Of a stretch of DNA of 64,000 nucleotides, positions 8,284-16,806 are shown in pieces. Each line of letters opens with the position of its first letter. Within the stretch, counting starts at the first letter, position 1. The notes under the pieces are model-generated. The model saw only the letters and a list, made by a program, of their open reading frames with translations. It had not been told where the DNA came from and did no database searches. The DNA is taken from assembly GCA_041687335.1 (NCBI GenBank), contig JAWLCE010000010.1, forward strand, positions 57,095 through 121,094. The letters run 5' to 3'. The position numbers and the translations under genes are program-made. The DNA is from JAJFUE01 sp041687335. Lineage in GTDB: Bacteria > Sumerlaeota > Sumerlaeia > MVZB01.

Positions 8284-8446
8284 CAGTTTTGGGGCGCGGC
8301 GGGCTCAGGACGGTCGAAATGCTGATTTATACCCTCTTAGCAGGCGTCGCCGCAAGCGTCGCGCGAGGTGGCCCCCGACGCACCACGTCGTGTAATGGGC
8401 CGGGCGGACATGCCGCTCCGCAGGCGTCTTGATGCACGGGACACCC

Positions 8447-8475
8447 TTGACAACCTGCGCCCGGCTCGATATCCT
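8447..8475 (+). promoter_or_regulatory. Strong sigma-70-type promoter
   Basis: TTGACA at 8447-8452 and TATCCT at 8470-8475 are separated by exactly 17 bases, a near-consensus promoter. It points to the L,D-transpeptidase gene; the predicted start is near 8482, directly ahead of a structured leader. Confidence 0.7.
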
Positions 8476-8483
8476 CAAATCCC

Positions 8484-8537
8484 GTAGCCGAGGGGCTACC
8501 TCCGCCGCTTGGGGGTCCTCGTCTGCGGATTTTTTTT
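8484..8537 (+). ncRNA. Structured leader with T-run: attenuator or short RNA candidate
   Basis: Just after the promoter, GTAGCC-GAGG-GGCTAC forms a perfect 6-bp hairpin (8484-8499). A second short stem, TCCGC (8501-8505) with GCGGA (8525-8529), is followed by eight T (8530-8537). A promoter, two hairpins and a T-tract within 90 bases look like a transcription attenuator or a ~55-nt terminated RNA. The second stem is short (5 bp), so termination may be weak. I recognise no known riboswitch. Confidence 0.4.
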
Positions 8538-8587
8538 GGTGCACGCGGCATGGCCACGGCCGGGCTGCGGGAATGGATCAGGGAAGC

Positions 8588-9799
8588 ATGTCGTCATTGC
8601 GTCGCACGATCACCAGCCTCGCCCTGCTGGCGATCCTTATGCTGGTGGTGGGCGGACTGGTGGTCGGCTGGGGCGCCTGGCGCCAGTACGATACCCAACG
8701 CCAATTGGATCAGATTCAGGCCCTGCTCAAGGAAAACCGAGCGGCCGATGCCGAGGACCAGCTCGTTCTGCTCGAAGATCAAGTCCGGCCCGGCCGAAGT
8801 TGGGCGCCCCTCTGGGTGGACCTGCGGTTTCAGGCGCTTGAGGGGCTGGAGGACCATTCCGAGATCGCCGAGCTGGCCCAGCGGGCGCTGGACAGCGCAC
8901 ACCCCTTGGTGGTCACCGGCGATGCAGGCTGGGTGCGCGCCCACAGCCTGCTGGGCCTCCAGCGCCTGCGCGAGCGCGACCTGAATGGCGCCCGGCTTCA
9001 TTATGAGGCTTTGGGTGGCCGCCCGGCAGGCACGCCCGGCCATGCCGAGGGCGAGTTGGGGCTGGCGCGGATCGAACTGGCGACTCCGGGCCAGGTGCCC
9101 GCCGGCCGCGATCGCCTGCTGCGCCTGATCGGGACGCTGCCCGAAGCGCACCCGGCGCGCAGCGACGTGGAGACCGAGCTGGGCCGCGCCAACCTGTTCC
9201 TGCTCATGTCGCGCGAACCGGCCGAGGGCGATCAGCTCTACACCATCCAGCGCGGGGATTCGCTGGACCGGCTGCGGCGCAAATTTCAAGTCTCGGCGGA
9301 CCTGCTGCAGCGGGTCAATGGCATTTCCAATCCGCGCAACATGACCGTCGGCCAACGCATCAAGATCCCCAATCTCGATTTGGCCATTCATGTCGACAAG
9401 ACCGCCAATACGCTGACGCTGACCAATCATGGCCAATTCTTCAAGAAATACCGTGTCCGCACCGGCGAGTTTGATTATATGACGCCCGTGGGCGAATATC
9501 GCATCGCGCGCAAGGTGGTCGACCCGCAGTGGAGCGACCCCAAGAGCGGCCGGCGCTACGGTCCCGGCGAGGCTGGCAATGAGCTGGGCTGCCGCTGGAT
9601 GGAATTCAGTGGCAGCCTGGGCATCCACGAGGCGATCGATCCGGCCACCATCGGCACCTACTCCTCCAATGGCTGCGTGGGGCTGGTGCGCGAGGATGTC
9701 ATCGAGCTGTATGACCTGGTCAATGTCGGCACACCGATCAAAATCGTCGGCGAGCGCGTGCCGCAGACCGCCTTAACCCCCGCGGCCCTCGGCCGCTGA
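8588..9799 (+). CDS. L,D-transpeptidase with LysM domain (YkuD family)
   Basis: About 403 residues. Layout: N-terminal transmembrane anchor (residues ~5-32, LALLAILMLVVGGLVVGWG), a helical TPR-like region (~35-215), one LysM module (YTIQRGDSLDRLRRKFQVS to GQRIKIP, ~218-262) and a C-terminal YkuD catalytic domain ending in IGTYSSNGCVGLVREDV. The Cys in SSNGCVGL is the nucleophile and GIHEAIDP carries the paired His. Such enzymes form 3-3 cross-links in peptidoglycan or attach proteins to it; LysM binds glycan. Start chosen at ATG 8588 because AGGGAAGC precedes it; the frame stays open upstream through the leader RNA. Confidence 0.93.
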   Translation: MSSLRRTITSLALLAILMLVVGGLVVGWGAWRQYDTQRQLDQIQALLKENRAADAEDQLVLLEDQVRPGRSWAPLWVDLRFQALEGLEDHSEIAELAQRALDSAHPLVVTGDAGWVRAHSLLGLQRLRERDLNGARLHYEALGGRPAGTPGHAEGELGLARIELATPGQVPAGRDRLLRLIGTLPEAHPARSDVETELGRANLFLLMSREPAEGDQLYTIQRGDSLDRLRRKFQVSADLLQRVNGISNPRNMTVGQRIKIPNLDLAIHVDKTANTLTLTNHGQFFKKYRVRTGEFDYMTPVGEYRIARKVVDPQWSDPKSGRRYGPGEAGNELGCRWMEFSGSLGIHEAIDPATIGTYSSNGCVGLVREDVIELYDLVNVGTPIKIVGERVPQTALTPAALGR

Positions 9800-9831
9800 C
9801 GCACAGGAAGGGAAGAAAGGACACCCCCCAC

Positions 9832-10707
9832 ATGACTCCCCTGCTCCGGCTGGGGCTGCCCAAGGGCAGCCTGCAGGAATCCACGTTGCTGTTGTTCTCG
9901 AAGGCCGGATTCCAGTTCGCTGTGGCCCGCCGCTCGTATTACCTCAACTGTGATGACCCCGACATCGAGGCCGTCCTGATCCGCGCCCAGGAAATGGCGC
10001 GCTACGTCTCGCAGGGCCTGTTCGACATCGGCCTGACCGGCAAGGACTGGATTCTGGAGACCGAGGCTGACGTGGTCGAGGTCGCCGAGTTGGTTTACTC
10101 CAAGGTATCGATGCGGCCTGTGCGCTGGGTGCTGGCCGTGCCCGAGGACAGCCCGATCCATTCTGTTCAGGACTTGGCCGGCAAGCGAATCGCCACCGAA
10201 GTAGTCGGCCTCACGCGGCGCTGGCTCGAAAGCCATGGCGTCCAGGCCGAGGTCGAGTTCAGCTGGGGCGCCACCGAAATCAAGGCCCCCCAGTTCGTCG
10301 ATGCCATCGTCGAGGTCACCGAGACCGGCAATTCGTTGCGCGCCAACCGGCTGCGGATTGTCGAGACGCTGCTGGAAAGCTCGACGCGTCTGATCGCCAG
10401 CAAGGCCGCTTGGGCCGACCCGGTCAAGCGTGAAAAGATCGAGAACATCGCGATGCTGCTCAAGGCCGCCATTGACGCCGAGGGTAAGGTCGGCCTCAAG
10501 ATGAACGTGCCTAAGCCCGCACTGGAGACGGTCACGGACCTGCTGCCAGCCCTCACCTCGCCGACCATCAGTCACTTGGCCGATCCCGACTGGGTCGCCC
10601 TTGAGATCGTTGCGGACGAGACCGAGGTCAAACAAATCCTCCCCTTGCTCCGCCGAGCCGGCGCGCGGGGGATTATTGAGTATCCATTGAATAAGGTGAT
10701 TGACTGA
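9832..10707 (+). CDS. hisG: ATP phosphoribosyltransferase, long form
   Basis: A 291-residue enzyme catalysing the first step of histidine synthesis: ATP plus PRPP gives phosphoribosyl-ATP. LRLGLPKGSLQESTL opens the protein, FDIGLTGKDWI and RIATEVVGLTRRWL are substrate-binding regions, and VEVTETGNSLRANRL is the PRPP-binding loop. Residues ~215-291 form the C-terminal ACT-like domain of the long, hexameric type that is inhibited by histidine and does not need HisZ. No other his genes are nearby. An AGGAAGGGAAGAAAGGA-type purine-rich stretch lies upstream of the start. Confidence 0.97.
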   Translation: MTPLLRLGLPKGSLQESTLLLFSKAGFQFAVARRSYYLNCDDPDIEAVLIRAQEMARYVSQGLFDIGLTGKDWILETEADVVEVAELVYSKVSMRPVRWVLAVPEDSPIHSVQDLAGKRIATEVVGLTRRWLESHGVQAEVEFSWGATEIKAPQFVDAIVEVTETGNSLRANRLRIVETLLESSTRLIASKAAWADPVKREKIENIAMLLKAAIDAEGKVGLKMNVPKPALETVTDLLPALTSPTISHLADPDWVALEIVADETEVKQILPLLRRAGARGIIEYPLNKVID

Positions 10708-10740
10708 GGGGCGCTGGCCACACAAACAGGAGGGCTGCCC

Positions 10741-11184
10741 ATGGAACCGCAGATCTCGCTCATCACGCTGGGCGTTGCGGATCTGGAAAGATCGTGGCGG
10801 TTTTATCATGAGGGGCTGGGGCTGCCGACGACGTGGGGGCCAGGCCACGGCGTAATCTTCTTCAAGACCACCGGCACAGTGCTGGCGCTTTACCCGCACG
10901 ACAAGCTGGCTGAGGATGCCACCTTGGCGCCCGGGTCGTTCCCTCGCCCCTTCACCGGCATCGCGCTGGCGCACAATGTGCGCGATCAGGCTGAGGTCGA
11001 CCAGCTGCTGGCCCGCGCCGCGGCGGCGGGCGGCCAGATCGTCAAGCCAGGCCAAGCCACCTTCTGGGGCGGTTATGCCGGCTATTTTGCCGATCCTGAC
11101 GGCTATCTCTGGGAAGTGGCCCATGGCGGTTTCGCGCTGGACGAGGCGGGCCACGTCATCCTGACCGATCCGAAGGAAGGCTGA
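10741..11184 (+). CDS. VOC family protein (glyoxalase/bleomycin-resistance fold)
   Basis: A 147-residue single VOC domain: ISLITLGVADLERSWRFYHE opens the first beta-alpha-beta unit, and GYFADPDGYLWEVAHGG is the conserved metal-binding end with its Glu. Members bind a divalent metal and act as isomerases, dioxygenases or resistance proteins; this sequence does not show which. AGGAGGG precedes the ATG by 6 bases. It follows hisG by 33 bases and may be co-transcribed with it. Confidence 0.88.
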   Translation: MEPQISLITLGVADLERSWRFYHEGLGLPTTWGPGHGVIFFKTTGTVLALYPHDKLAEDATLAPGSFPRPFTGIALAHNVRDQAEVDQLLARAAAAGGQIVKPGQATFWGGYAGYFADPDGYLWEVAHGGFALDEAGHVILTDPKEG

Positions 11185-11339
11185 AGGACCGGGTTGAAAA
11201 CGTCGGTCGCGGCCACTTTTTTTTCGGAGACTTTTTTGTGTGCAAGTCGGATACTGTGGGCGTTTTCCGGCACGGGGTTCACCGGCGACCATACCGCGCC
11301 GCCGCCTAACGAAGTTTGGATGCCTGAATGGGGGAACCG

Positions 11340-12113
11340 ATGAAGATTGCCGCCGCCATCCCCTCTCGTTATGCCTCGACCCGTTTTCCCGGCAAACCGC
11401 TCGCGCTGATCCTCGGTCGACCGATGATCGTGCACGTGTGCGAGCGCGTGGCGGAGGCCTCACGCATCGACACACTGTGGGTGGCCACCGACGATGAGCG
11501 AATCGCGGCAGTGGTGCGGGCGGCGGGCTACGAGGCGCGCATGACCCCGCCCGACTGCCCCTCGGGCAGTGACCGGATCGTGGCCAGCCTGCGCCCGGGT
11601 GAGGACTGGTCGATGATCGTCAACATTCAGGGGGATGAACCGCGCATTCACCCCTCGGTGATCGATGCCACGGTGGGTGCGCTCGAGAGTGCCACCGATT
11701 GCGGGGTGGGCACGGCGGCGGTGCCGATCCGCCAGCGCAGCGAATTCGAATCGCCGCACGTGGTCAAGGTCGTGCTGGCCCAGTCGGGGCGGGCGCTTTA
11801 TTTCTCACGCAGCCCGCTCCCCTCGCCAGCCCGCCTTGAGGCGAGCCACCTTGGCGAGACCAACTTCACGTGGGGCTTGAAGCACCTGGGGCTGTATGCC
11901 TTCCGTCCGGAGGCGTTGCTGGCCTTCGCACGGCTCGAGCCAACCCCGCTTGAGGTCCGGGAGCGGCTCGAGCAGTTGCGCATCCTCGAGCACGGGATCG
12001 GCATCGTCGTGGCCACCGTTGAACATGACTCGATCGGCATTGACACGCCCGAGCAGCTGGCGCGGCTCAATGCCGGCCGCGCCTCGAGTCAAGCATCAGA
12101 AGTTTTGCGATAA
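11340..12113 (+). CDS. kdsB: 3-deoxy-manno-octulosonate cytidylyltransferase (CMP-Kdo synthetase)
   Basis: A 257-residue enzyme that activates Kdo with CTP for lipopolysaccharide inner core synthesis. Signatures: IPSRYASTRFPGKPLALI (nucleotide-binding start), WVATDDERIAAV, PSGSDRI, VNIQGDEPRI and YFSRSPLPSP. NFTWGLKHLGLYAFRPEAL fits the Kdo-binding region, where the family usually has 'xxKHIGIYAYR'. I take the ATG at 11340, with GGGGGAA just upstream; the frame also allows an ATG at 11328. Its presence is strong evidence for an LPS-bearing outer membrane. It is followed closely by pyrG, which makes CTP, the co-substrate. Confidence 0.96.
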   Translation: MKIAAAIPSRYASTRFPGKPLALILGRPMIVHVCERVAEASRIDTLWVATDDERIAAVVRAAGYEARMTPPDCPSGSDRIVASLRPGEDWSMIVNIQGDEPRIHPSVIDATVGALESATDCGVGTAAVPIRQRSEFESPHVVKVVLAQSGRALYFSRSPLPSPARLEASHLGETNFTWGLKHLGLYAFRPEALLAFARLEPTPLEVRERLEQLRILEHGIGIVVATVEHDSIGIDTPEQLARLNAGRASSQASEVLR

Positions 12114-12130
12114 CCTTGCGGAGATCAACG

Positions 12131-13762
12131 ATGACCAAATTTATTTTCGTGACCGGCGGCGTGATCAGTTCCTTGGGCAAGGGGATTGCCTGCGCCTCGA
12201 TTGGCGCCCTGCTCAAGACCTACGGCTATCACATCAGCATGATGAAGATGGACCCGTACCTCAACGTCGACCCGGGCACGATGAGCCCGTTCCAGCACGG
12301 CGAGGTCTATGTGACCGATGATGGCGCCGAGACCGACCTGGACCTGGGCCACTACGAGCGCTTCACGGGCGTCACCGCGAGCCGGCTCAACAGCATCACC
12401 ACCGGACAGATCTATTATTCGGTCATTAACAAGGAGCGGCGCGGGGATTACCTGGGCTCCACCGTTCAGGTCATCCCCCATGTCACTGACGAGATCAAGG
12501 GTGCGATCCTGCGGCTGGCCGACAACGACAGCTACGACGTGATCCTGGTGGAGATCGGCGGGACGGTGGGCGACATCGAGAGCCTGCCCTTCCTGGAGGC
12601 CATCCGGCAGATTCCCTACGACATCGGCCGCGAGCACTGCCTGTTCATCCACCTGACGCTGGTGCCCTACCTGCAGGCGGCCGGCGAGCTGAAGACCAAA
12701 CCCAGCCAGCACAGCGTGCGCGCCCTGCGCGAGATCGGCATCCAGCCCGACATCCTGCTGTGCCGCACCGAGCACGAGCTGGGCGATTCCAACCGCCACA
12801 AGATCGCGATGTTCTGCAACGTGGCCCCCGAGAATGTGTTCGAGGCCCGCGACGCCGACGACATCTATCGCATCCCGCTGCTCTACGCCGAGCAGGGGGT
12901 GGACCGCGCGGTCATCAAGAGGCTGGGGCTGGCGCGCGCCGAGCCGCACATCGACCAGTGGCGCGACCTGATGGCGCGCGTCGATGCCATCCGCGACACG
13001 ATCCGCATCGGCGTCATCGGCAAATACATCGACCTGCAGGATGCCTACAAGAGCATCTATGAGTCGCTGCGCCATGCGGCGATTGCCAATAGCGTCCAGC
13101 TCCAGATCAGCCGCATCGATTCGGAGGAGCTGACCCCCGAGAACGTCGAGAGCGAACTGGCGGGGCTGCACGGCATCCTCATCCCCGGCGGTTTCGGCAC
13201 GCGCGGCATCGAGGGCAAGGTGCTGGCCGCCCGCCACGCCCGCGAGAACGGCATCCCCTACTTCGGCATCTGCCTGGGCATGCAGGTGGCGCTGATCGAG
13301 TTCGCGCGCCACGCCTGCGGGCTGGAGCGCGCCAACAGCCGCGAGTTCGACCAGGACACCCCGCACCCGGTGATCGACCTGCTGGCTACCCAGAAGACGA
13401 TCACCTCGATGGGCGGCACGATGCGGCTGGGCGCCTACACCTGTCGGCTGGATCCGGCCAGCCGGGCGGCCAAATTCTATGGCGTCACCCAGATCAGCGA
13501 GCGCCACCGCCACCGCTACGAGGTCAACAACAAGTATCGCGACCTGCTCAAGGAGCACGGCCTGATGCTGGCGGGCACGACGCTCGACACCAAGCTGGTC
13601 GAAATGATCGAACTGCCCGAGCACCCGTGGTTCGTCGGCTGCCAGTTCCACCCGGAGTTCAAGTCGCAGCCGCTTAAGCCCCACCCGCTGTTCATCGGTT
13701 TCATCGAAGCCTCGCGTCGCCACGCCGGCCTCCCCTCGCCCGCAACGGCGCGCCAAGCCTGA
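12131..13762 (+). CDS. pyrG: CTP synthase
   Basis: A 543-residue enzyme converting UTP to CTP with glutamine and ATP. The N-terminal synthase domain begins MTKFIFVTGGVISSLGKGI and includes MKMDPYLNVDPGTMSPFQHG and EIGGTVGDIESLPF. The C-terminal class I glutaminase domain has GGFGTRGIEGK, the nucleophile elbow YFGICLGMQ and the closing FVGCQFHPEFKS. ATG at 12131 preceded by GGAG. It sits 17 bases after kdsB, and the kdsB-pyrG pairing makes sense because CTP feeds CMP-Kdo formation. Confidence 0.98.
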   Translation: MTKFIFVTGGVISSLGKGIACASIGALLKTYGYHISMMKMDPYLNVDPGTMSPFQHGEVYVTDDGAETDLDLGHYERFTGVTASRLNSITTGQIYYSVINKERRGDYLGSTVQVIPHVTDEIKGAILRLADNDSYDVILVEIGGTVGDIESLPFLEAIRQIPYDIGREHCLFIHLTLVPYLQAAGELKTKPSQHSVRALREIGIQPDILLCRTEHELGDSNRHKIAMFCNVAPENVFEARDADDIYRIPLLYAEQGVDRAVIKRLGLARAEPHIDQWRDLMARVDAIRDTIRIGVIGKYIDLQDAYKSIYESLRHAAIANSVQLQISRIDSEELTPENVESELAGLHGILIPGGFGTRGIEGKVLAARHARENGIPYFGICLGMQVALIEFARHACGLERANSREFDQDTPHPVIDLLATQKTITSMGGTMRLGAYTCRLDPASRAAKFYGVTQISERHRHRYEVNNKYRDLLKEHGLMLAGTTLDTKLVEMIELPEHPWFVGCQFHPEFKSQPLKPHPLFIGFIEASRRHAGLPSPATARQA

Positions 13763-13787
13763 GCCGGGGACCCGATCGTTGCATTGG

Positions 13788-13832
13788 AAAAGACCCGGAG
13801 CTGTCCAGCGGACACTCCGGGTCTTTTTTTTA
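13788..13832. terminator. Bidirectional rho-independent terminator between pyrG and purQ
   Basis: AAAAGACCCGGAG and CTCCGGGTCTTTT form a perfect 13-base stem around a 14-base loop, followed by T on the plus strand and flanked by A on the other side. It can therefore stop both pyrG (rightward) and purQ (leftward). Confidence 0.95.
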
Positions 13833-13863
13833 TCCCGCCTGAAGGCGGGGACTACGAACTGGG

Positions 13864-14676
13864 TCACACTGCCGCGTGCTCGCGCAGCCAATCGATGGCG
13901 TTCTGGAAGAGCCGGAGGCCCTGCGGCTCGGGCAGGGGCTGGCCGAGTGCGTGGCGGCGATGGAAATCGGGGTGGTGCTCGGGGCGGTGGAAGGCCTCGG
14001 GGTGAGGCATCGTGCCGAAGATGCGGCCCGTGGGGTCGCAGATGCCGGCGATCGCGTCGATCGAGCCGTTGGGGTTGTCGGGGAATGCCATGGTCGGCTC
14101 ATTGTCAATGCCTGCGTATTGATAGACGATCTGGCCTTGGGCCCGCAGGCGCGCCAGCACCGCCTCGTCGGCCACCACGAATTTGCCCTCGCCGTGACGC
14201 ACGGGCAGCTCGAGCCGGTCGAGCCCTCGGGTGAAGACGCAGGGCGAATCGGCGTTCACGCGCAGGCGGACCCAGCTGTCGCGGAAGCTGCCGCAGTCGT
14301 TGTGGGTCAGCGTGACCTGCTGCTCGACCTCGCGGGAGTAGGGCTCGAAGCCGGGCAGCAGGCCCAGCTTGCAGAGCACTTGGAAGCCGTTGCAGATGCC
14401 CATGACCAGGCCGCCGCCAGCCGCAAACTCGGCCAGCCGGTCGGCGAGGCCGTGGCGCAGCCGGATCGCCAGCGCACGGCCGGCGCCCAGGTGATCTCCA
14501 TAGGAAAAGCCGCCCATGACGACCAGAAGTTGACAGCGCGCGAGCCGCCCGGGCTCGGCCAGCAGGTCGTTGAGATGCACGCGATCGACCTGAGCCCCGG
14601 CCAGCGCCAGGACGTGATCGGTCTCCGCTTCGCAATTGAGTCCGTAACCGGTGATGAGCAGGGCGCGCGGTTTCAC
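13864..14676 (-). CDS. purQ: Phosphoribosylformylglycinamidine synthase, glutaminase subunit
   Basis: A 270-residue class I glutamine amidotransferase supplying ammonia for FGAR to FGAM conversion in purine synthesis. MGGFSYGDHLGAGRALA is the PurQ-specific 'GGFSYGDxLxxG' block, VMGICNGFQVL contains the nucleophile Cys, and GTMPHPEAFHRPEHHPD supplies the catalytic His and Glu. At 270 residues it is longer than the ~225-residue Bacillus-type PurQ. The start is GTG at 14676, with GAGAGGA about 10 bases upstream; an overlapping ATG runs into a stop at once. PurL and PurS are not in this window. Confidence 0.95.
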   Translation of the reverse strand: MKPRALLITGYGLNCEAETDHVLALAGAQVDRVHLNDLLAEPGRLARCQLLVVMGGFSYGDHLGAGRALAIRLRHGLADRLAEFAAGGGLVMGICNGFQVLCKLGLLPGFEPYSREVEQQVTLTHNDCGSFRDSWVRLRVNADSPCVFTRGLDRLELPVRHGEGKFVVADEAVLARLRAQGQIVYQYAGIDNEPTMAFPDNPNGSIDAIAGICDPTGRIFGTMPHPEAFHRPEHHPDFHRRHALGQPLPEPQGLRLFQNAIDWLREHAAV

Positions 14677-14771
14677 GCAGGCATTTCCTCTCGCGGGGGA
14701 TGGGCGCGCCGCCGGCGAGGGGCGCGCAATCAGTGATGATTTTAGCCGGATCGGCCGACGCATGGAAGGGA

Positions 14772-15752
14772 TCAGTTGATGCCGTACATCTTTTCAACCA
14801 GTTGCATCGGATTGGGCAGGTCGCCGTCCCAGTGGGCCAGCGGCCGGCCCTCGCGCACGAGCACGAAGCGGGGCGGCTCGACCTCGACCTGATCGATGAA
14901 GATGCGTGCGGGCACTCGCACCAGCGGGAAGTCGGGCTCGGTCGCCGCGCGCATCTCGGCCAGCGATGCCTCGTCGCCCAGACACAGCCCCACCACCGGC
15001 GGCAGGTCGGGGATCAGCTCGCGCAGATCCTTGATCGGCTGAATGATGGCGAGGCACTCGTCGCACCAGGTGCTCAACCAGACTACCAGATAGTCGCCCC
15101 GGCCCAGGTCCCATGGGCGGCCATCCACATCAAAAACGAAGCGGGCATAGGGGCGCTCGGGATCGAGTGGACCGGCCGCCACCGCCTCCAGCGCGGCCTG
15201 CTCGCGCCGATGGGAGGTCCAGCCAAAAGCAATCGTGGCCAGCACCGCCACGGCCAACACGACCGCCAGCCCAAGCCAGACCAGGTTGCGTCTCGCCGGC
15301 CGCCGCCAGCGCACCACCGCCGCGGCCAGCAGCAGGCCGGCCAGCAGCGCGTTCTTGGCGAAAGTGACCTGTGGCGGCAGTGAGATCGCCGTCCCGAAGC
15401 AGCCGCAATCCTCGATGCCGCGCGCGCGCAGCCCCCAGGCGTAGACGGCGCTGAAGAACGCCAGCAGCGCGATGGTCAGCGCGTGCGGCCAGGGGCGGCC
15501 ACGGCCGGCCACCAGCCATGCGCCCAGAAACCATTCGGCCATCAGGATCGCCAGCGCCGCCGCCGGTTCACCCCCCCCCGGCAGCAACCGGTAGAGCGCG
15601 ATCTGGAGGATGAAATTTGAAAAGTCGAGCGCCTTGAGCACCGCCGAGGCCAGCAGCACCAAGCCAGCCACCACCTCGACCACGCGGCCGGCCGCCACCG
15701 CCGCGCCAGCGGGCGCCCTGCCGCCACCATGAATCGCGGCCCGCTCAGCCAA
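14772..15752 (-). CDS. MauE/DoxX-like membrane protein fused to a thioredoxin-fold domain
   Basis: About 326 residues. The N-terminal half has several hydrophobic helices (VVEVVAGLVLLASAVLKALDF, LAILMAEWFLGAWLVAGR, ALTIALLAFFSAVYAWGLR) followed by IEDCGCFG, the MauE-type signature with a Cys pair. A further helix leads into a periplasmic domain where WLSTWCDECLAIIQPIKDL supplies a CxxC motif (WCDEC) in a thioredoxin-like setting. Such fusions pass reducing or oxidising equivalents across the membrane. The start is TTG at 15752 with GAGGAG upstream, overlapping the metallopeptidase stop by 8 bases, so the two genes are translationally coupled. Confidence 0.8.
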   Translation of the reverse strand: MAERAAIHGGGRAPAGAAVAAGRVVEVVAGLVLLASAVLKALDFSNFILQIALYRLLPGGGEPAAALAILMAEWFLGAWLVAGRGRPWPHALTIALLAFFSAVYAWGLRARGIEDCGCFGTAISLPPQVTFAKNALLAGLLLAAAVVRWRRPARRNLVWLGLAVVLAVAVLATIAFGWTSHRREQAALEAVAAGPLDPERPYARFVFDVDGRPWDLGRGDYLVVWLSTWCDECLAIIQPIKDLRELIPDLPPVVGLCLGDEASLAEMRAATEPDFPLVRVPARIFIDQVEVEPPRFVLVREGRPLAHWDGDLPNPMQLVEKMYGIN

Positions 15753-16608
15753 GCCCCATCTCCTCGAGCTGGTCCTCATCGAAGCCCAGATAATGGCCGA
15801 CCTCGTGAAAGAGCGTCTTGCGCAGCTCGTCCTCGAGCGTCTCCAAATCAGCCGCCTGCTTGGCAATGTTCTTGTGGAACAACAGGATACGCGGCTGGTC
15901 CGAGGCCCAACTGCTGTCGGGCTCGCCGGCGGGCTGCCCAAGGAACAGGCCCATCACCAGCGGGTCAATCGGCGGGTCGAATCCATGGATCAGCTCATCG
16001 CTGGGCAGCGGGCTGATGAAGATCGGCACCTCGCGCAGGTTCCACTGGATCTCGTCGGGTAGATCGGCGAGGCATTGTTGGTAAATCTCAGAGGCGCGCT
16101 GCTCATCGATCGCCAGCGGCAGCGTGTAGTTCTCGGGGTCCAGCCGGTGGGCTGTCGCGAAGAGGCCGGCGGCCGCCTGCTCCTCCCCTCGCCGCTCGGC
16201 CAGGCAGGCGAGCAGGTAATAAAGCATCGAATCCTCGAATTCCTCGACCGTAAGCGGCTCAAGGGCCGCGCGCGCCTCCTCGAAGCGGCCGAGGTAAAAC
16301 AGGGCCTCGCCGCGGGCGAAGCTCCACTCGGGATCGGGCCCGAGCTTGGCGGCAGCCTCCTCGGCAACTCGCAACATCATGTCATGACGCCGCAGCATCC
16401 AGAACATGTCAATCCACCCCTCAGCGAAGTGGAACATCGCGCGTCCCGGCAACTTAAGATGATCCTTCTGGGCCAGATGACACATGCGTGCAAATTCTTC
16501 GGCGGCGCTCGCCACGTCATCCGCCTGTAGCGATCTGGAAAAACGCTCATAACGCCTGGTAAGCCGGTCCGATATGTTCTCTTCGTTCAATTTTGTCTCT
16601 TCTCTCAT
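15745..16608 (-). CDS. TPR-containing zincin-like metallopeptidase
   Basis: A 287-residue protein. Residues ~10-160 are helical and TPR-like (ARGEALFYLGRFEEARAAL, ACLAERRGEEQAAAGLFATA). The C-terminal ~110 residues form a small zincin domain of the DUF1025/Zincin_1 type, with RILLFHKNI and the zinc motif LFHEVGHYLGFDEDQLEEMG (HExxH plus a downstream Glu). Fusion of a TPR domain to this peptidase domain is unusual; most members are ~120-residue single domains. Coupled by overlap to the MauE/thioredoxin gene. The substrate is unknown. Confidence 0.8.
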   Translation of the reverse strand: MREETKLNEENISDRLTRRYERFSRSLQADDVASAAEEFARMCHLAQKDHLKLPGRAMFHFAEGWIDMFWMLRRHDMMLRVAEEAAAKLGPDPEWSFARGEALFYLGRFEEARAALEPLTVEEFEDSMLYYLLACLAERRGEEQAAAGLFATAHRLDPENYTLPLAIDEQRASEIYQQCLADLPDEIQWNLREVPIFISPLPSDELIHGFDPPIDPLVMGLFLGQPAGEPDSSWASDQPRILLFHKNIAKQAADLETLEDELRKTLFHEVGHYLGFDEDQLEEMGLG

Positions 16609-16806
16609 TACTATTCAGCAATCACGGGCCTCATCATCCATTTTTATTTTAGCAATTTCTCGATTCTTTGCTAACCTATATTCCAGAGTATCGTGCTGCA
16701 ATAGAACATGCGGGAGCATCAGCGGCCCACCACGAATTTGCACCAATCCTGCGCACAAGGGGATTCTTTGACGGCCTACACCGCCGTTGGAAGATTTATT
16801 TCCATC

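Noticed and set aside
11185..11339. T-run at 11217-11224 as a terminator after the VOC gene
   Set aside because: The nearby GACCG/CGGTC stem is not adjacent to the T-run, so it does not form a proper terminator.
12125..13891. Long minus-strand open frame (588 codons) opposite pyrG
   Set aside because: Antisense shadow of pyrG, which is unambiguous. It also runs across the terminator at 13788-13832.
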